Assembly: GCF_003148645.1 (NCBI RefSeq)
Contig: NZ_QGGP01000003.1
Coordinates: 340,322-404,321 of the forward strand
Length of the DNA stretch: 64,000 nt
Origin: Xanthomarina spongicola
GTDB taxonomy: Bacteria; Bacteroidota; Bacteroidia; Flavobacteriales; Flavobacteriaceae
Direction of reading: 5' to 3'
Within the stretch, counting starts at the first letter, position 1, and every line of letters begins with the position of its first letter. The notes beneath the pieces are model-generated. The model saw only the letters and a list, made by a program, of their open reading frames with translations. It was not told the origin of the DNA and did no database searches. Position numbers and translations under genes: made by a program. Positions 1 through 8,107 of the stretch are shown here, piece by piece.

Positions 1-1223
1 TTTTCTGATAACTTATAGATGCTAAAATCAAGTTGCTTCAAATTTTTATAAGTAACTAGAATCTTTGAATCTTGCTGAATAGGTATATAGTTTTCTGCAA
101 TAATATGTAAAGACTCTTGATGAATTTGCTTTAAAAGAATTTGGCTTTTTTCTGCAGCACGACTTTTAGGAAATTTTATAATTAAGCTATTACAAAGTAG
201 CTCAGCATCTTTTATTTTCCAACGATTGGTTTCATTAGTAACTGGCAGATAATCTTGTCCTTGTTGAAAGTAAATATTGGCAATCTCAAAAGTATATAAA
301 CCAGAAGCTTCATGTGTTTTTATACGTTCTGCTTCTGTGGTATATGCTTGAATTAATAAGTTGTCTTTGTTTTTAAAGGTGGCGTGTTCTTTTACAAAAT
401 TGTAACGTAAAATATTAACATCTGCTAAAGCATCAGGTTGGTTATCATTTAAATGAAATTGAATTAGATCTTGATACACTTTTAGGGCTTGTAGTTCTAA
501 TGAAGTAGAATCTTTAGAATTAATATTCAGCTTTGAAAAGCTTCTAGAATCGCTCAAAAAAGCTTCATTGTCAATCTCAAATTTATAAGCAGGTTTTGTA
601 ATACTGTTTTCAGGTGTTTGATAAAACTCTAAGGCATTATGTGCTAACAAATCGAATAAGGTTGGTCTGTAGATTTTGGAACCTTTTTGTTCATGCAAAA
701 TGCTTGCATATGCACTTAAATCTTCTTGTTGAAGCAACAAGCCATTTTTTAAAGAGTTATTATAATGTAGCTGAATTTCGTTAAAAAGGGTTTCTAAATC
801 CCAGGTTCTAAAGTCTGTTGCAATAGTTTTGTCATCTACTTTAGTTCTATTGTAAAATTTGTATCTGTTCTGCTGAAAATATTGCCAGTAAATAGTTGCC
901 AGCATATTTTCTAACACATTCTTAATTGGAGCTTTGTTTTTAGAAATTTCAGATTTAAAATCAGTTACAACTTTTAGTTGCGCTTCATCTTCAAGAATTA
1001 AGGCAAACTTGCTTTTAAAAAGTAACGTTTTTATTAGTTGTGGTTTGTTGTTCTCTTTTTTTGCAAAAATTTCAATTTGTTCAACAATTTCTAAAGCAGA
1101 TTTTGGTAATTCTTCACTTTCAAAAGCTTCAACTTGTTTCCACATCTTATCATAATAATTATTTTGAGCTTGAGAGAACTGAGCGAAAAGAATGATAGTT
1201 ATAATGGTTATGTAATTCTTCAT
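1..1223 (-). CDS. Alpha-2-macroglobulin family protein, N-terminal part (runs off the left edge)
   Basis: An open reading frame runs on the minus strand from an ATG at 1223 to the window edge without a stop, giving about 407 residues of a longer protein. It starts with a signal peptide (MKNYITIITIILFAQFSQAQ) followed by helical sequence with NNYYDKMWKQVEAFE and a stretch around YWQYFQQNRYKFYNRTK. That pattern matches, from memory, the N-terminal region of the very large Bacteroidota alpha-2-macroglobulin-like proteins, which have MG2 and A2M domains further on; those domains lie outside the window. Such proteins are thought to be periplasmic or envelope protease traps. The family call rests on recognition of the N-terminus only. 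The gene is divergent from the TPR gene at 1365. Confidence 0.7.
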   Translation of the reverse strand, partial: MKNYITIITIILFAQFSQAQNNYYDKMWKQVEAFESEELPKSALEIVEQIEIFAKKENNKPQLIKTLLFKSKFALILEDEAQLKVVTDFKSEISKNKAPIKNVLENMLATIYWQYFQQNRYKFYNRTKVDDKTIATDFRTWDLETLFNEIQLHYNNSLKNGLLLQQEDLSAYASILHEQKGSKIYRPTLFDLLAHNALEFYQTPENSITKPAYKFEIDNEAFLSDSRSFSKLNINSKDSTSLELQALKVYQDLIQFHLNDNQPDALADVNILRYNFVKEHATFKNKDNLLIQAYTTEAERIKTHEASGLYTFEIANIYFQQGQDYLPVTNETNRWKIKDAELLCNSLIIKFPKSRAAEKSQILLKQIHQESLHIIAENYIPIQQDSKILVTYKNLKQLDFSIYKLSE

Positions 1224-1337
1224 TTAAAATAAATTTGTAATTATGTTTACTCAAAATACGTTCCAAAAAAAGCAAATGAATAAAAAATGACTTTATGTTG
1301 TGTGAAAATAGGCATTTTTTAAATGACTTAGAAAGGT

Positions 1338-1345
1338 TACTTTTG
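1338..1345 (+). promoter_or_regulatory. Predicted -7 promoter element for the TPR gene
   Basis: TACTTTTG fits the Bacteroidota -7 consensus TAnnTTTG and lies 19 bases before the ATG at 1365. No good -33 TTTG is seen at the expected distance, so the call rests on the -7 box and its position. Confidence 0.45.
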
Positions 1346-1364
1346 TTATTCCGACGATTATTTT

Positions 1365-2318
1365 ATGAATAAGTATTTTATATTTCTATTGTTTCCAATT
1401 TGGGGTTTTTCGCAAACGTCCTATCAAGAAATTGAGCAATTTCTGGAACAAAAAAACTATGTAAAAGCTGAGCAGTTAGCTACGCCTTTTGTTGCTAACA
1501 ATCCAACAGACCTAAAAGCTATTGAAATATTAGGAGATACTTATGGTTATCAGGAAAAATGGGATGAAGCCATAGAGCAGTATAAAAAGTTAGTGAGCCT
1601 AAAACCCAATGTCGCTAATTACCATTATAAATATGGAGGCGCTTTAGGTATGAAAGCACTTTCTGTAAACAAACTTTCTGCATTAGTATATTTGAGCGAT
1701 TTAAAAGAGTCTTTTTTAACAGCTGCAAGGCTGGATCCAAATCATATTGAAGCACGTTGGGCTTTAGTGGAATTGTATATGCAATTACCTGTTATTGTTG
1801 GAGGTAGTATGAATACATCCTTGAAATATGCTGAAGAATTAGAGCAGCTTTCTAAAGTAGATGGATATCTAGCCAAAGGCTATATTTACGAATATGACAA
1901 CGAGCCAGAGCTTGCCGAATTATATTATAAGAAAGCCATTCTAGTAGGAGGTTCTTTAACTTGTTATACCAAGTTGAGCGAGTTTTACGAAAAACAAGAT
2001 CAGCCAGAAAAAGCTATTACTAATATTGAAGAAGCTCAAGAAAAATTACAACGCAATGCATTGCATTATCAATTAGGTAAGGTGTCTGCTGAATACAACG
2101 TACAACTTTCTAAAGGTGAAGCTTGCTTAAAAAGTTATATTAAAAATTATTCTCCCGAAGATGGTGTTCCTGTAGCTTGGGCTAATTATAGACTGGCTCA
2201 AATTTATAGACATAAAGACAATAAAGTACAAGCCTTACATTATATCAATCTCGCTATTGATGGACTACCAGAAATCGAAGTTTTTAATGAAGAACGTAAA
2301 ATCATATTGGCTCTTTAA
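1365..2318 (+). CDS. Secreted tetratricopeptide-repeat protein
   Basis: 317 residues with an N-terminal signal peptide ending near WGFSQ (about residue 17), then several TPR-like helix pairs. Examples are the segment with NYVKAEQLATPFVANNPTDLK, the one with EKWDEAIEQYKKLVSLKP, and a C-terminal one with KVQALHYINLAIDGLP. TPR arrays are protein-protein interaction scaffolds; here the protein should act in the periplasm. No enzymatic motif is seen and the partner is unknown. The start is the only ATG before the signal peptide and follows a -7 promoter box. It is separated by about 110 bp from mpl downstream, which has its own promoter, so it is probably a single-gene unit. Confidence 0.8.
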   Translation: MNKYFIFLLFPIWGFSQTSYQEIEQFLEQKNYVKAEQLATPFVANNPTDLKAIEILGDTYGYQEKWDEAIEQYKKLVSLKPNVANYHYKYGGALGMKALSVNKLSALVYLSDLKESFLTAARLDPNHIEARWALVELYMQLPVIVGGSMNTSLKYAEELEQLSKVDGYLAKGYIYEYDNEPELAELYYKKAILVGGSLTCYTKLSEFYEKQDQPEKAITNIEEAQEKLQRNALHYQLGKVSAEYNVQLSKGEACLKSYIKNYSPEDGVPVAWANYRLAQIYRHKDNKVQALHYINLAIDGLPEIEVFNEERKIILAL

Positions 2319-2399
2319 ACTAATTTTAAAGCACAATAACTCCACAACAAACAGCTAAGCAACAAACAAATTAATTTCGTGAATTTAGCTCAAAAAAGG

Positions 2400-2407
2400 T
2401 ATCTTTG
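2400..2407 (+). promoter_or_regulatory. Predicted -7 promoter element for mpl
   Basis: TATCTTTG is a perfect TAnnTTTG match. It overlaps an in-frame TTG at 2405 that would otherwise extend the Mpl reading frame, so it argues for the ATG at 2429 as the true start, with a 5' leader of roughly 15-17 nt. Confidence 0.6.
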
Positions 2408-2428
2408 TTGCCACTACAAAAAACAACA

Positions 2429-3784
2429 ATGAACGTACATTTTATAGCTATTGGAGGCTCTGCCATGCACAACCTGGCTTTAGCCTTACATAATAAAGGA
2501 TCTCACGTAACAGGAAGCGACGACACCATTTTCGAACCTTCAAAATCCAGATTAGCAGCTAAAGGACTATTACCTGAAGCTTATGGTTGGTATCCTGAAA
2601 AAATCACTACCAATTTAGATGCTATAGTTTTAGGAATGCACGCCAAAGCAGACAATCCGGAACTTTTAAAAGCGCAAGAATTAGGCTTGAAGATTTATAG
2701 TTATCCAGAGTTTTTGTACGAACAATCTAAAAACAAAACACGTGTGGTTATTGGTGGAAGTCATGGTAAAACAACCATTACGTCTATGATTCTTCACGTC
2801 ATGCATTATCACAATCGCGATGTCGATTATATGGTTGGCGCACAATTGGAAGGGTTTGATGTTATGGTGAAACTAACTGAAGACAACGACTTTATTGTTC
2901 TGGAAGGCGACGAGTATTTAAGTTCACCAATAGACAGACGACCAAAATTTCATCTCTACAAACCAAATATTGCGTTGCTAAGTGGTATTGCTTGGGATCA
3001 TATTAACGTGTTTCCAACTTATGAAAACTATTTAGAGCAGTTTAGCATCTTTGTAGATAGCATTGTAAGAGGAGGAAGTATCTCCTATAACGAAGAAGAC
3101 CCAGAAGTTGTAAAAGTGGTGGAAGCAAGCTTAAACACTATCAGAAAACTCCCTTACCAAACTCCTGAATATACCGTTGAAAACGGACAAACCCTTTTGG
3201 TAACTCTAGAAGGGCCTTTGCCAATTGAAGTATTTGGAAAACACAATCTTAACAATCTAGCAGGTGCAAAATGGATTTGCCAGCATATGGGAATTGATGA
3301 AGACGATTTCTACGAAGCCATTGCAACTTTTAAAGGAGCCAGCAAACGTCTGGAAAAAATAGCTGAAACTAAGAATGCTGTGGCTTATAAAGATTTCGCA
3401 CATTCACCTTCTAAAGTGGAAGCCACTACAAATGCAGTAAAAGAACAATATCAAAATAGAACCTTGCTTGCTTGTTTGGAATTGCATACTTATAGTAGTT
3501 TAAATGCTGAATTTTTAAAAGAATACAAAGGCGCTTTAGATGCAGCAGATGTTGCTGTTGTTTTTTACTCACCACATGCTGTTGAAATTAAAAAGTTAGA
3601 AGAAGTGACGCACGAGCAAATTGCTAATGCTTTTGAACGAGATGATTTAATTATTTACACCAACCCAGACGATTTTAAGAACTTTCTCTTCTCTCAAGAT
3701 TTTAATAACAAAGCCTTGTTATTAATGAGTTCTGGGAATTATGGAGGCTTGGACTTTGATGAGGTTAAGGGGTTGATTAAGTAA
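2429..3784 (+). CDS. mpl: UDP-N-acetylmuramate:L-Ala-gamma-D-Glu-meso-DAP ligase (muropeptide ligase)
   Basis: 451 residues. Mpl joins the recycled tripeptide L-Ala-D-Glu-mDAP to UDP-MurNAc in the cytoplasm, using ATP, to return cell-wall peptides to peptidoglycan synthesis. The N-terminus has the MurC-like nucleotide-sugar motif (HFIAIGGSAMHNLAL). A Mur-ligase P-loop GSHGKTT sits at about residues 110-116, EGDEYLSSPIDRRPKF follows, and AYKDFAHSPSKVEATT lies in the C-terminal domain. Length and the EGDEYxSxxFD/SPIDRRPKF-type segment favour Mpl over MurC. The ATG at 2429 was chosen because the upstream in-frame TTG lies inside the promoter. It is not part of the dcw cluster, as expected for a recycling enzyme. 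Confidence 0.88.
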   Translation: MNVHFIAIGGSAMHNLALALHNKGSHVTGSDDTIFEPSKSRLAAKGLLPEAYGWYPEKITTNLDAIVLGMHAKADNPELLKAQELGLKIYSYPEFLYEQSKNKTRVVIGGSHGKTTITSMILHVMHYHNRDVDYMVGAQLEGFDVMVKLTEDNDFIVLEGDEYLSSPIDRRPKFHLYKPNIALLSGIAWDHINVFPTYENYLEQFSIFVDSIVRGGSISYNEEDPEVVKVVEASLNTIRKLPYQTPEYTVENGQTLLVTLEGPLPIEVFGKHNLNNLAGAKWICQHMGIDEDDFYEAIATFKGASKRLEKIAETKNAVAYKDFAHSPSKVEATTNAVKEQYQNRTLLACLELHTYSSLNAEFLKEYKGALDAADVAVVFYSPHAVEIKKLEEVTHEQIANAFERDDLIIYTNPDDFKNFLFSQDFNNKALLLMSSGNYGGLDFDEVKGLIK

Positions 3785-3792
3785 TAGCTGTC

Positions 3793-3812
3793 ATTCCAGC
3801 GAAGGCAAGAAT
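3793..3812 (+). repeat. Dispersed 20-bp palindromic repeat, copy 1
   Basis: The 20-mer ATTCCAGCGAAGGCAAGAAT lies 8 bases after the mpl stop. It matches copy 2 (13051-13070) at 16 of 20 positions and is related to copy 3 (53026-53045, opposite strand). All three look like degenerate forms of a palindrome, ATTCCTGC-GAAG-GCAGGAAT; two positions are altered here, leaving six of eight stem pairs. Confidence 0.6.
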
Positions 3813-3823
3813 CTATTAATAAA

Positions 3824-3851
3824 AAAGAACAAAAGAGAAAATGCGTTCTTT
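3824..3851 (+). terminator. Weak hairpin after mpl
   Basis: AAAGAAC at 3824-3830 can pair with GTTCTTT at 3845-3851 across a 14-base loop, preceded by an A-run. It sits between mpl and the convergent urea transporter gene and could end either transcript. The loop is long and the stem AT-rich, so support is weak. Confidence 0.3.
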
Positions 3852-3893
3852 AAAATGAGAATTATAGATAGTTAATAATCAAACCACCTTTTC

Positions 3894-4730
3894 TTAAAGT
3901 GAGTTTTTTACTTTTTTCAACATTAAAATTCCCCAAGCTGCTAAAACAAAAGGAGCAGTTAGTGTTATTAATCCTGTCAGTCCCATTCCAATATTTAGCA
4001 ATGTTGATAGGATTATTGCTATGCTAATCCATAGAAAATCCTTCCAGCTCTTTCCAGTAAGCGCAATAGCGCAAAGAATAGCATTGTAGCCCATAAGTCC
4101 AGCATTAACTTCAGAAACGGATTCTAAAAAAAGCCATCCAGTTAAAGAACCCAAAATAGCAGCATAAACAGCATAAATAGCCATAAGTCTGTTGTTTACT
4201 AAAATGGCCAATAGAAAAAACAATCCAGTTATCATGTTTTCTTGAAACATCACCTGACCAAAACTATTACTAAATGAGGCTAAAATATCTAATGTGTTTG
4301 ATGTTGATACAGATGTAGATAATAACGGAACCTTAAAAACAAATAATAACAAATAAGCCAGAATCCAAGTTGCTATAACAAATGGAGCTGTAAATGGCAA
4401 GGTAATTTTCTTTAAATAATACATGATTATTGAAGACAGAACGGCACCTATTATTAGTGCTAAGATTGTGGTTAAACTAACCTCGAAAAAGCAAAATATG
4501 GCTATGCCTGTTAATGCTCCATTAAAACCATAAAGCCCGTTTTTAACATCCTCTTTTGGATACCTTAAAATAAGAGCAGAACAGGTGCTTATTAATGTGC
4601 CAGATAGCGCAGCCAATCCTAATAACCAGGAATTGAAAAAAATACCAACTAAAAATAAAACGCCAGAATAAATATTATTTTGAAACATGACTTGACCAAT
4701 GCCTCGTAAAATAATTAGTAGAAATCTCAT
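3894..4730 (-). CDS. Urea transporter (UT/Yut family)
   Basis: 278 residues, nearly all hydrophobic, with the internal duplication typical of urea channels. LRGIGQVMFQNN near residue 9 is echoed by NSFGQVMFQENMITG near residue 155, and GLYGFNGALTGIA near residue 66 by GLMGYNAILCAIAL near residue 212. These paired motifs line the two-fold pseudo-symmetric urea pore. The protein should sit in the inner membrane and allow facilitated urea uptake. No urease, amidohydrolase or nitrogen regulator gene is nearby, so the fate of the urea is not explained by this window. It is convergent with mpl and has a predicted promoter at 4759-4766. Confidence 0.9.
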   Translation of the reverse strand: MRFLLIILRGIGQVMFQNNIYSGVLFLVGIFFNSWLLGLAALSGTLISTCSALILRYPKEDVKNGLYGFNGALTGIAIFCFFEVSLTTILALIIGAVLSSIIMYYLKKITLPFTAPFVIATWILAYLLLFVFKVPLLSTSVSTSNTLDILASFSNSFGQVMFQENMITGLFFLLAILVNNRLMAIYAVYAAILGSLTGWLFLESVSEVNAGLMGYNAILCAIALTGKSWKDFLWISIAIILSTLLNIGMGLTGLITLTAPFVLAAWGILMLKKVKNSL

Positions 4731-5074
4731 TAAAAGTTAGATAAAGTTATTTTATATGCAAATATATCATATTAAACAAAGCTGTTTGATCTATTAAAAT
4801 GGAACCTTCTTAACTCTTAATTTCTGAATAGACAGAATTATAGGATAGGAAATTTTATCACTTTTACAATGGATTCTGTAATTTATCTTATACAATGGCT
4901 AATAGTATTTGGAAATTATCTCCATATACAGATGCAAAAGAAGTATTTTCATAATCCTTATTATATTTGGTTTACAATATCTCCAACAATATTATACCAC
5001 TTGAGCATTCCATGGTATGCGAAATACCAACCAATAAATTTATTTCTGCGAATGCAGGAATATGTTTTAGACTT
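4731..5074. other. Gap of about 340 bp without a supported gene
   Basis: It contains the transporter promoter and a plus-strand 69-codon open frame (4869-5078) rich in aromatic and hydrophobic residues (MDSVIYLIQWLIVFGNYLH at its start). I recognise no family for it, see no promoter with a convincing spacing, and it overlaps the end of the opposite small membrane gene by four bases, so I do not call it as a gene. Translating the other strand gives only stop-broken fragments. Confidence 0.4.
4759..4766 (-). promoter_or_regulatory. Predicted -7 promoter element for the urea transporter gene
   Basis: On the minus strand this reads TATATTTG, a full TAnnTTTG match, 28 bases before the start codon. 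No -33 TTTG is found at the usual spacing. Confidence 0.45.
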
Positions 5075-5299
5075 CTAAAAATTTAAAAGATTTCCCCATT
5101 TTAAAAGAAACATTGTTATAGCTGTCAACCCCATGCTATATAATATAGCAGCTTGCCAATATGATAATCTCGTTGGCCAATGTTTCCAAACCTTGGTGCC
5201 ATATTCTTTTTTAGCATAACCACTGGTCAGCACCCAAAAAAGAAAAATAAATATTAAGAAAATGAGTATGGCTATTAATAAGATCTCTTTTTTTGACAT
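5075..5299 (-). CDS. Small two-helix membrane protein of unknown function
   Basis: 74 residues with two predicted membrane helices, at about residues 5-26 (ILLIAILIFLIFIFLFWVL) and about residues 48-66 (SYWQAAILYSMGLTAITMF). They are separated by a charged loop, KKEYGTKVWKHWPTR. The hydrophobic layout and the positive loop look like a real protein rather than a chance frame, and similar short proteins seem familiar from flavobacterial genomes, but I cannot name a domain. It stands alone between the urea transporter and an empty region, and no promoter match is seen. Confidence 0.55.
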   Translation of the reverse strand: MSKKEILLIAILIFLIFIFLFWVLTSGYAKKEYGTKVWKHWPTRLSYWQAAILYSMGLTAITMFLLKWGNLLNF

Positions 5300-5814
5300 G
5301 TGCCGAATGTTTGTTTATATGTTTTTAACGGTAGCTAATCTAATCATATAAATCCGTATAAATGATTTAAATATGTTATTAAAGGATTTCGCTATTTTTA
5401 TTCAAATACACGACATACAGTACAACATATATTTATCAAGCAATTTAACTAATTCTAAGAAAAATCATATAATCTACGTATATTTTGTAGGTTTCCTTCG
5501 GGGTTATTTCGGGTGTATAAGCAGAGTTCAGGTTCTAAATTTTTAACCATAAATAAAATCAATCACTTGCTTCCTGTTTTAAAAGAACTTAAAATTCTTA
5601 AAGAACGAAATTTTATAAGTTAAAAAACATGGCTGTAAATTAAAACACCACATCCAAAACGCTAAAATAGCTTCTTGCTTGGCATGTATTTACACAACCC
5701 TTTCTATTCAAATTCAATTAAATTTATTAGTAAATAATCAAACAAAAAAGACAATAAAGTCTTATCTTTAAGTAGTAGAAATTAAGAATAATCATTTAAT
5801 ATAAAATAAGTAAT
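5300..5814. other. Intergenic stretch of 515 bp, no gene seen
   Basis: All frames are stop-rich. A bulged AT-rich hairpin is possible between AACTTA at 5586-5591 and TAAGTT at 5616-5621. A small hairpin AAGAC-AATAAA-GTCTT sits at about 5749-5764, followed by TATCTTTA at 5763-5770, one base off the -7 promoter consensus and a plausible promoter for the CBS gene. The length is unusual for this gene-dense window; it may be a decayed gene or hold an unrecognised small RNA. Confidence 0.4.
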
Positions 5815-6213
5815 ATGCGCATTCAAGTAAAAGATTTTATGTCGTCTCCGGTAACAACAGCACTAGGAAATAATAGCGTGAAAGAAATAAGAGAATTAAT
5901 GAAACTTAAAGGCTTTAATGCTGTTCCAGTTATTCAGGTTGCTAAGCAATTACCAAATACTGAAATTACGATTCGTGGTATTGTAACAGCAACAGATTTA
6001 AGCAGAAAGATGGATGATAATGCCACTATAGAAGACATTATGACCTCTACAAGAGTCTACGTAACCCATAAAGATTCCAGTGCGCAATCTGCTGCTAAAA
6101 TGATGCTTAAACATAGTGTACACCACATGGTTGTTATGGACGACGGGAAAATAATAGGCATGATAAGCTCCTTAGACTTTGTAAAATTAGTAGCAGAATA
6201 TTCTCTGGATTAG
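5815..6213 (+). CDS. Two-CBS-domain protein
   Basis: 132 residues made almost entirely of two CBS motifs. The first (about residues 1-62) starts VKDFMSSPVTTALGNNSVKE and ends GIVTATDLS; the second (about 70-130) has IEDIMTSTRVYVTHKDSSA and ends GMISSLDFVKL. The pair forms one Bateman module, which in other proteins binds adenine nucleotides or S-adenosyl compounds. With no attached effector domain, this protein probably acts through a partner or as an energy sensor. No neighbouring gene reveals the partner. It appears monocistronic. Confidence 0.85.
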   Translation: MRIQVKDFMSSPVTTALGNNSVKEIRELMKLKGFNAVPVIQVAKQLPNTEITIRGIVTATDLSRKMDDNATIEDIMTSTRVYVTHKDSSAQSAAKMMLKHSVHHMVVMDDGKIIGMISSLDFVKLVAEYSLD

Positions 6214-6325
6214 ATAGTTTTAAAGTTTAAAAAGGTTGTTTAAAATTATAATAAAGTAATGCTTTACACGTTAAAATTAGTATAATAACCAAACTGCAAA
6301 GAAGTATAAAGTACAATTACATTTT

Positions 6326-6353
6326 AATTTTAACCAATTTTAACCAATTTTAA
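6326..6353 (+). repeat. 10-bp tandem repeat next to a start codon
   Basis: AATTTTAACC occurs twice in tandem, followed by a third unit matching over 8 of 10 bases (AATTTTAA). The array ends two bases before the ATG at 6356, so the repeat forms the immediate 5' leader of the lipoprotein gene. Confidence 0.7.
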
Positions 6354-6355
6354 TT

Positions 6356-6997
6356 ATGAAACGTATTTGTTTAACAATTTGTTTTTTCACACTTTTATTT
6401 TCTTGTAATTCAGACGAAGACATACAAGACCATCAACAAGAGGAAGCTAATTTCTACGCCTTAACTGTTGGTAATTCTTGGGTTTATAAAAATTATAGAT
6501 ATAATCTCAATACCGAATTGTATGAAGATACAGGTGTTATAGATTCTATAAATATTATTGGAACAGAACAAATTAATGAGAATACTTATTACAAATTTAG
6601 AAGATGGACTACAAGAAACGAAACAAATATAGCCTTCTGTAATCCTAATGGGGAACATTTTGAATTATTGCGTGATTCTTTAGGGTATTTAATTCGGGAT
6701 GATGGATCTGTTAAATTTGTAAACAATAATTTTAATGAACGTCAGCTTGCTTCGGATATTTGGGGAACTATTTACGAAAAATTAGTTGAAGGCGAAACAA
6801 ACATGAGTGTTGAAGCAGGAGACTTTTATTGTATAAATTCAGAGCGTTATGCTAGAGATACTACTAATGAAGAGTTGCCTGGTTTAGACCGTTTTTATTA
6901 TTCAGACGGTATGGGTCTCATTCTTGACACAAGTTCTTTTGTAAATAATCCTATTCATAGTATTGAAAGACGCCTAGACTCCTATTTTGTTCAGTAA
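6356..6997 (+). CDS. Predicted lipoprotein of unknown function
   Basis: 213 residues. The signal peptide ends in the lipobox LFSC, so Cys17 should be lipidated. It is followed by NSDEDI, an acidic patch like the lipoprotein export signal that sends Bacteroidota lipoproteins to the cell surface. The mature part has NFYALTVGNSWVYKNYRY, a segment often seen in Bacteroidota lipoproteins with a beta-rich domain of unknown function, and ends in ERRLDSYFVQ. No catalytic motif is visible. The downstream neighbour is convergent, with six bases between the stops. Expression may depend on the tandem repeat that forms its leader. Confidence 0.75.
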   Translation: MKRICLTICFFTLLFSCNSDEDIQDHQQEEANFYALTVGNSWVYKNYRYNLNTELYEDTGVIDSINIIGTEQINENTYYKFRRWTTRNETNIAFCNPNGEHFELLRDSLGYLIRDDGSVKFVNNNFNERQLASDIWGTIYEKLVEGETNMSVEAGDFYCINSERYARDTTNEELPGLDRFYYSDGMGLILDTSSFVNNPIHSIERRLDSYFVQ

Positions 6998-7003
6998 ATT
7001 TAA

Positions 7004-7603
7004 CTAAAACACCTTATCCAAAAACCCCTCGATACTTACTTGATTAGCACGAATTAATTCAGCTTTGGCATGAGCCATATCCTGAGGACTTTTATCCTGC
7101 GAAAGTTTAAATTTCCCTTCCCAACTGTCTATGCTAATTTCAAACATCGTTATATAGTTTATAGCGATATCCATTTTAGGGTTATCTGCTTCTAGAACAA
7201 ATTTATGGTCTGGTTGTTCTAAATAGTCTGTCATTTTTATAAGCGATTCTTTTAAAGCTTCTTTACTATCAATAGCTTCCACTGTTCCAGTTAGGTGTAC
7301 TTTAATATAATTCCAGGTTGGCAGTTGGTTGGTGGTATAAACACTTGGCGAAATATAACATTGTGGTCCGGAAAAAATAAGGGTCACCTCAAGCTTATCC
7401 GTCATTAGTCTCGATTGTGGGTTGAATTTATCGATATGTCCAATAAGCTTTCCATCTGTTTCTCTATAGATTAATGGTAAATGCGTTATTATAGGTTTAT
7501 TGTCTTTTACTGAAATAACAGTCGCTAAAGGATAGGTTTTAACCACTTCCAGCAAATGGAGTTTATCGCTATCTTGATGGTATGGTGGAGGATAATGACT
7601 CAT
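7004..7603 (-). CDS. PaiB-like FMN-binding negative transcriptional regulator family protein
   Basis: 199 residues matching the PaiB/FMN_bind_2 family in length and motifs. It starts MSHYPPPYHQDS, has YPLATVISV and THLPLIYRE in the split-barrel flavin-binding fold, then CYISPSVYTTNQLPTWNY in the middle and GKFKLSQDKSPQD near the C-terminus. In Bacillus, PaiB is linked to repression of sporulation and degradative enzyme genes. In Bacteroidota the role is unproven and it may simply be a flavin-dependent oxidoreductase-like protein. Its start lies two bases after the stop of the DUF1569 gene, so the two are co-transcribed. Confidence 0.85.
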   Translation of the reverse strand: MSHYPPPYHQDSDKLHLLEVVKTYPLATVISVKDNKPIITHLPLIYRETDGKLIGHIDKFNPQSRLMTDKLEVTLIFSGPQCYISPSVYTTNQLPTWNYIKVHLTGTVEAIDSKEALKESLIKMTDYLEQPDHKFVLEADNPKMDIAINYITMFEISIDSWEGKFKLSQDKSPQDMAHAKAELIRANQVSIEGFLDKVF

Positions 7604-7605
7604 GA

Positions 7606-8058
7606 TTACACCCCAAATTGATTTAAATGATGATCTAAATGCTTATACTGCATTTTCCCCCATTGTTCGGTATTGAAAGTTCCAAACATTGGGTGAACTG
7701 GCCAATCTTGCTTGTCCTTTTTAGTAGAAAACACGTTGATTATTTGTACTAATTTATCCTTTTCGGAATTGAATTCATGTGTATCTGTAATTTTAAATTC
7801 ACGAACGGTTCCCAGGTTTTTCTGCCAAGGCTTGTCGTTATACATAACAGGTTTAAATAGCTTAAACATAAGCTTTTTTACAAATCCAATATTTGTATCT
7901 AATTGTAAGTCTCCATTAGCAACTTCTAGTGGTTTTTGGCAATGTGTTAGCATTTGTCCAACATCCATGGTTCCCCATTTTGGTTGCGAATTTTCATTCA
8001 GATTATTAATACGATTTAGAATGACTGCTTGATTTTCAGAGTTAAATAACGAATTCAT
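7606..8058 (-). CDS. DUF1569 protein, DinB-like fold
   Basis: 150 residues. MDVGQMLTHCQKPLEVANG at about residues 31-49 and HPMFGTFNTEQWGKMQYKHLDHHLNQFG at the C-terminus are hallmarks of DUF1569, a branch of the DinB/YfiT four-helix metalloprotein fold. The conserved histidines (near residue 39, and in the KHLDHH segment) are in the positions used to bind metal in that fold. The biochemical role is unknown; DinB-like proteins include thiol-dependent transferases. It is the first gene of a two-gene operon with the PaiB-like gene and is divergent from radC. Confidence 0.82.
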   Translation of the reverse strand: MNSLFNSENQAVILNRINNLNENSQPKWGTMDVGQMLTHCQKPLEVANGDLQLDTNIGFVKKLMFKLFKPVMYNDKPWQKNLGTVREFKITDTHEFNSEKDKLVQIINVFSTKKDKQDWPVHPMFGTFNTEQWGKMQYKHLDHHLNQFGV

Positions 8059-8107
8059 AATTGTTTTTTTTATTGCTTCTGAAATTTACAATATTTATAT
8101 TTACTAG

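Noticed and set aside
934..1155. 73-codon plus-strand open frame
   Set aside because: It is antisense to the alpha-2-macroglobulin-like gene, whose reverse translation gives continuous, family-like protein sequence.
4869..5078. 69-codon plus-strand open frame with many aromatic residues
   Set aside because: No recognisable family, no promoter of convincing spacing, AT-rich composition that easily gives hydrophobic chance frames, and overlap with the end of a better-supported gene.
7712..8032. 106-codon plus-strand frame opposite the DUF1569 gene
   Set aside because: Antisense shadow; the minus-strand protein has conserved DUF1569 motifs.
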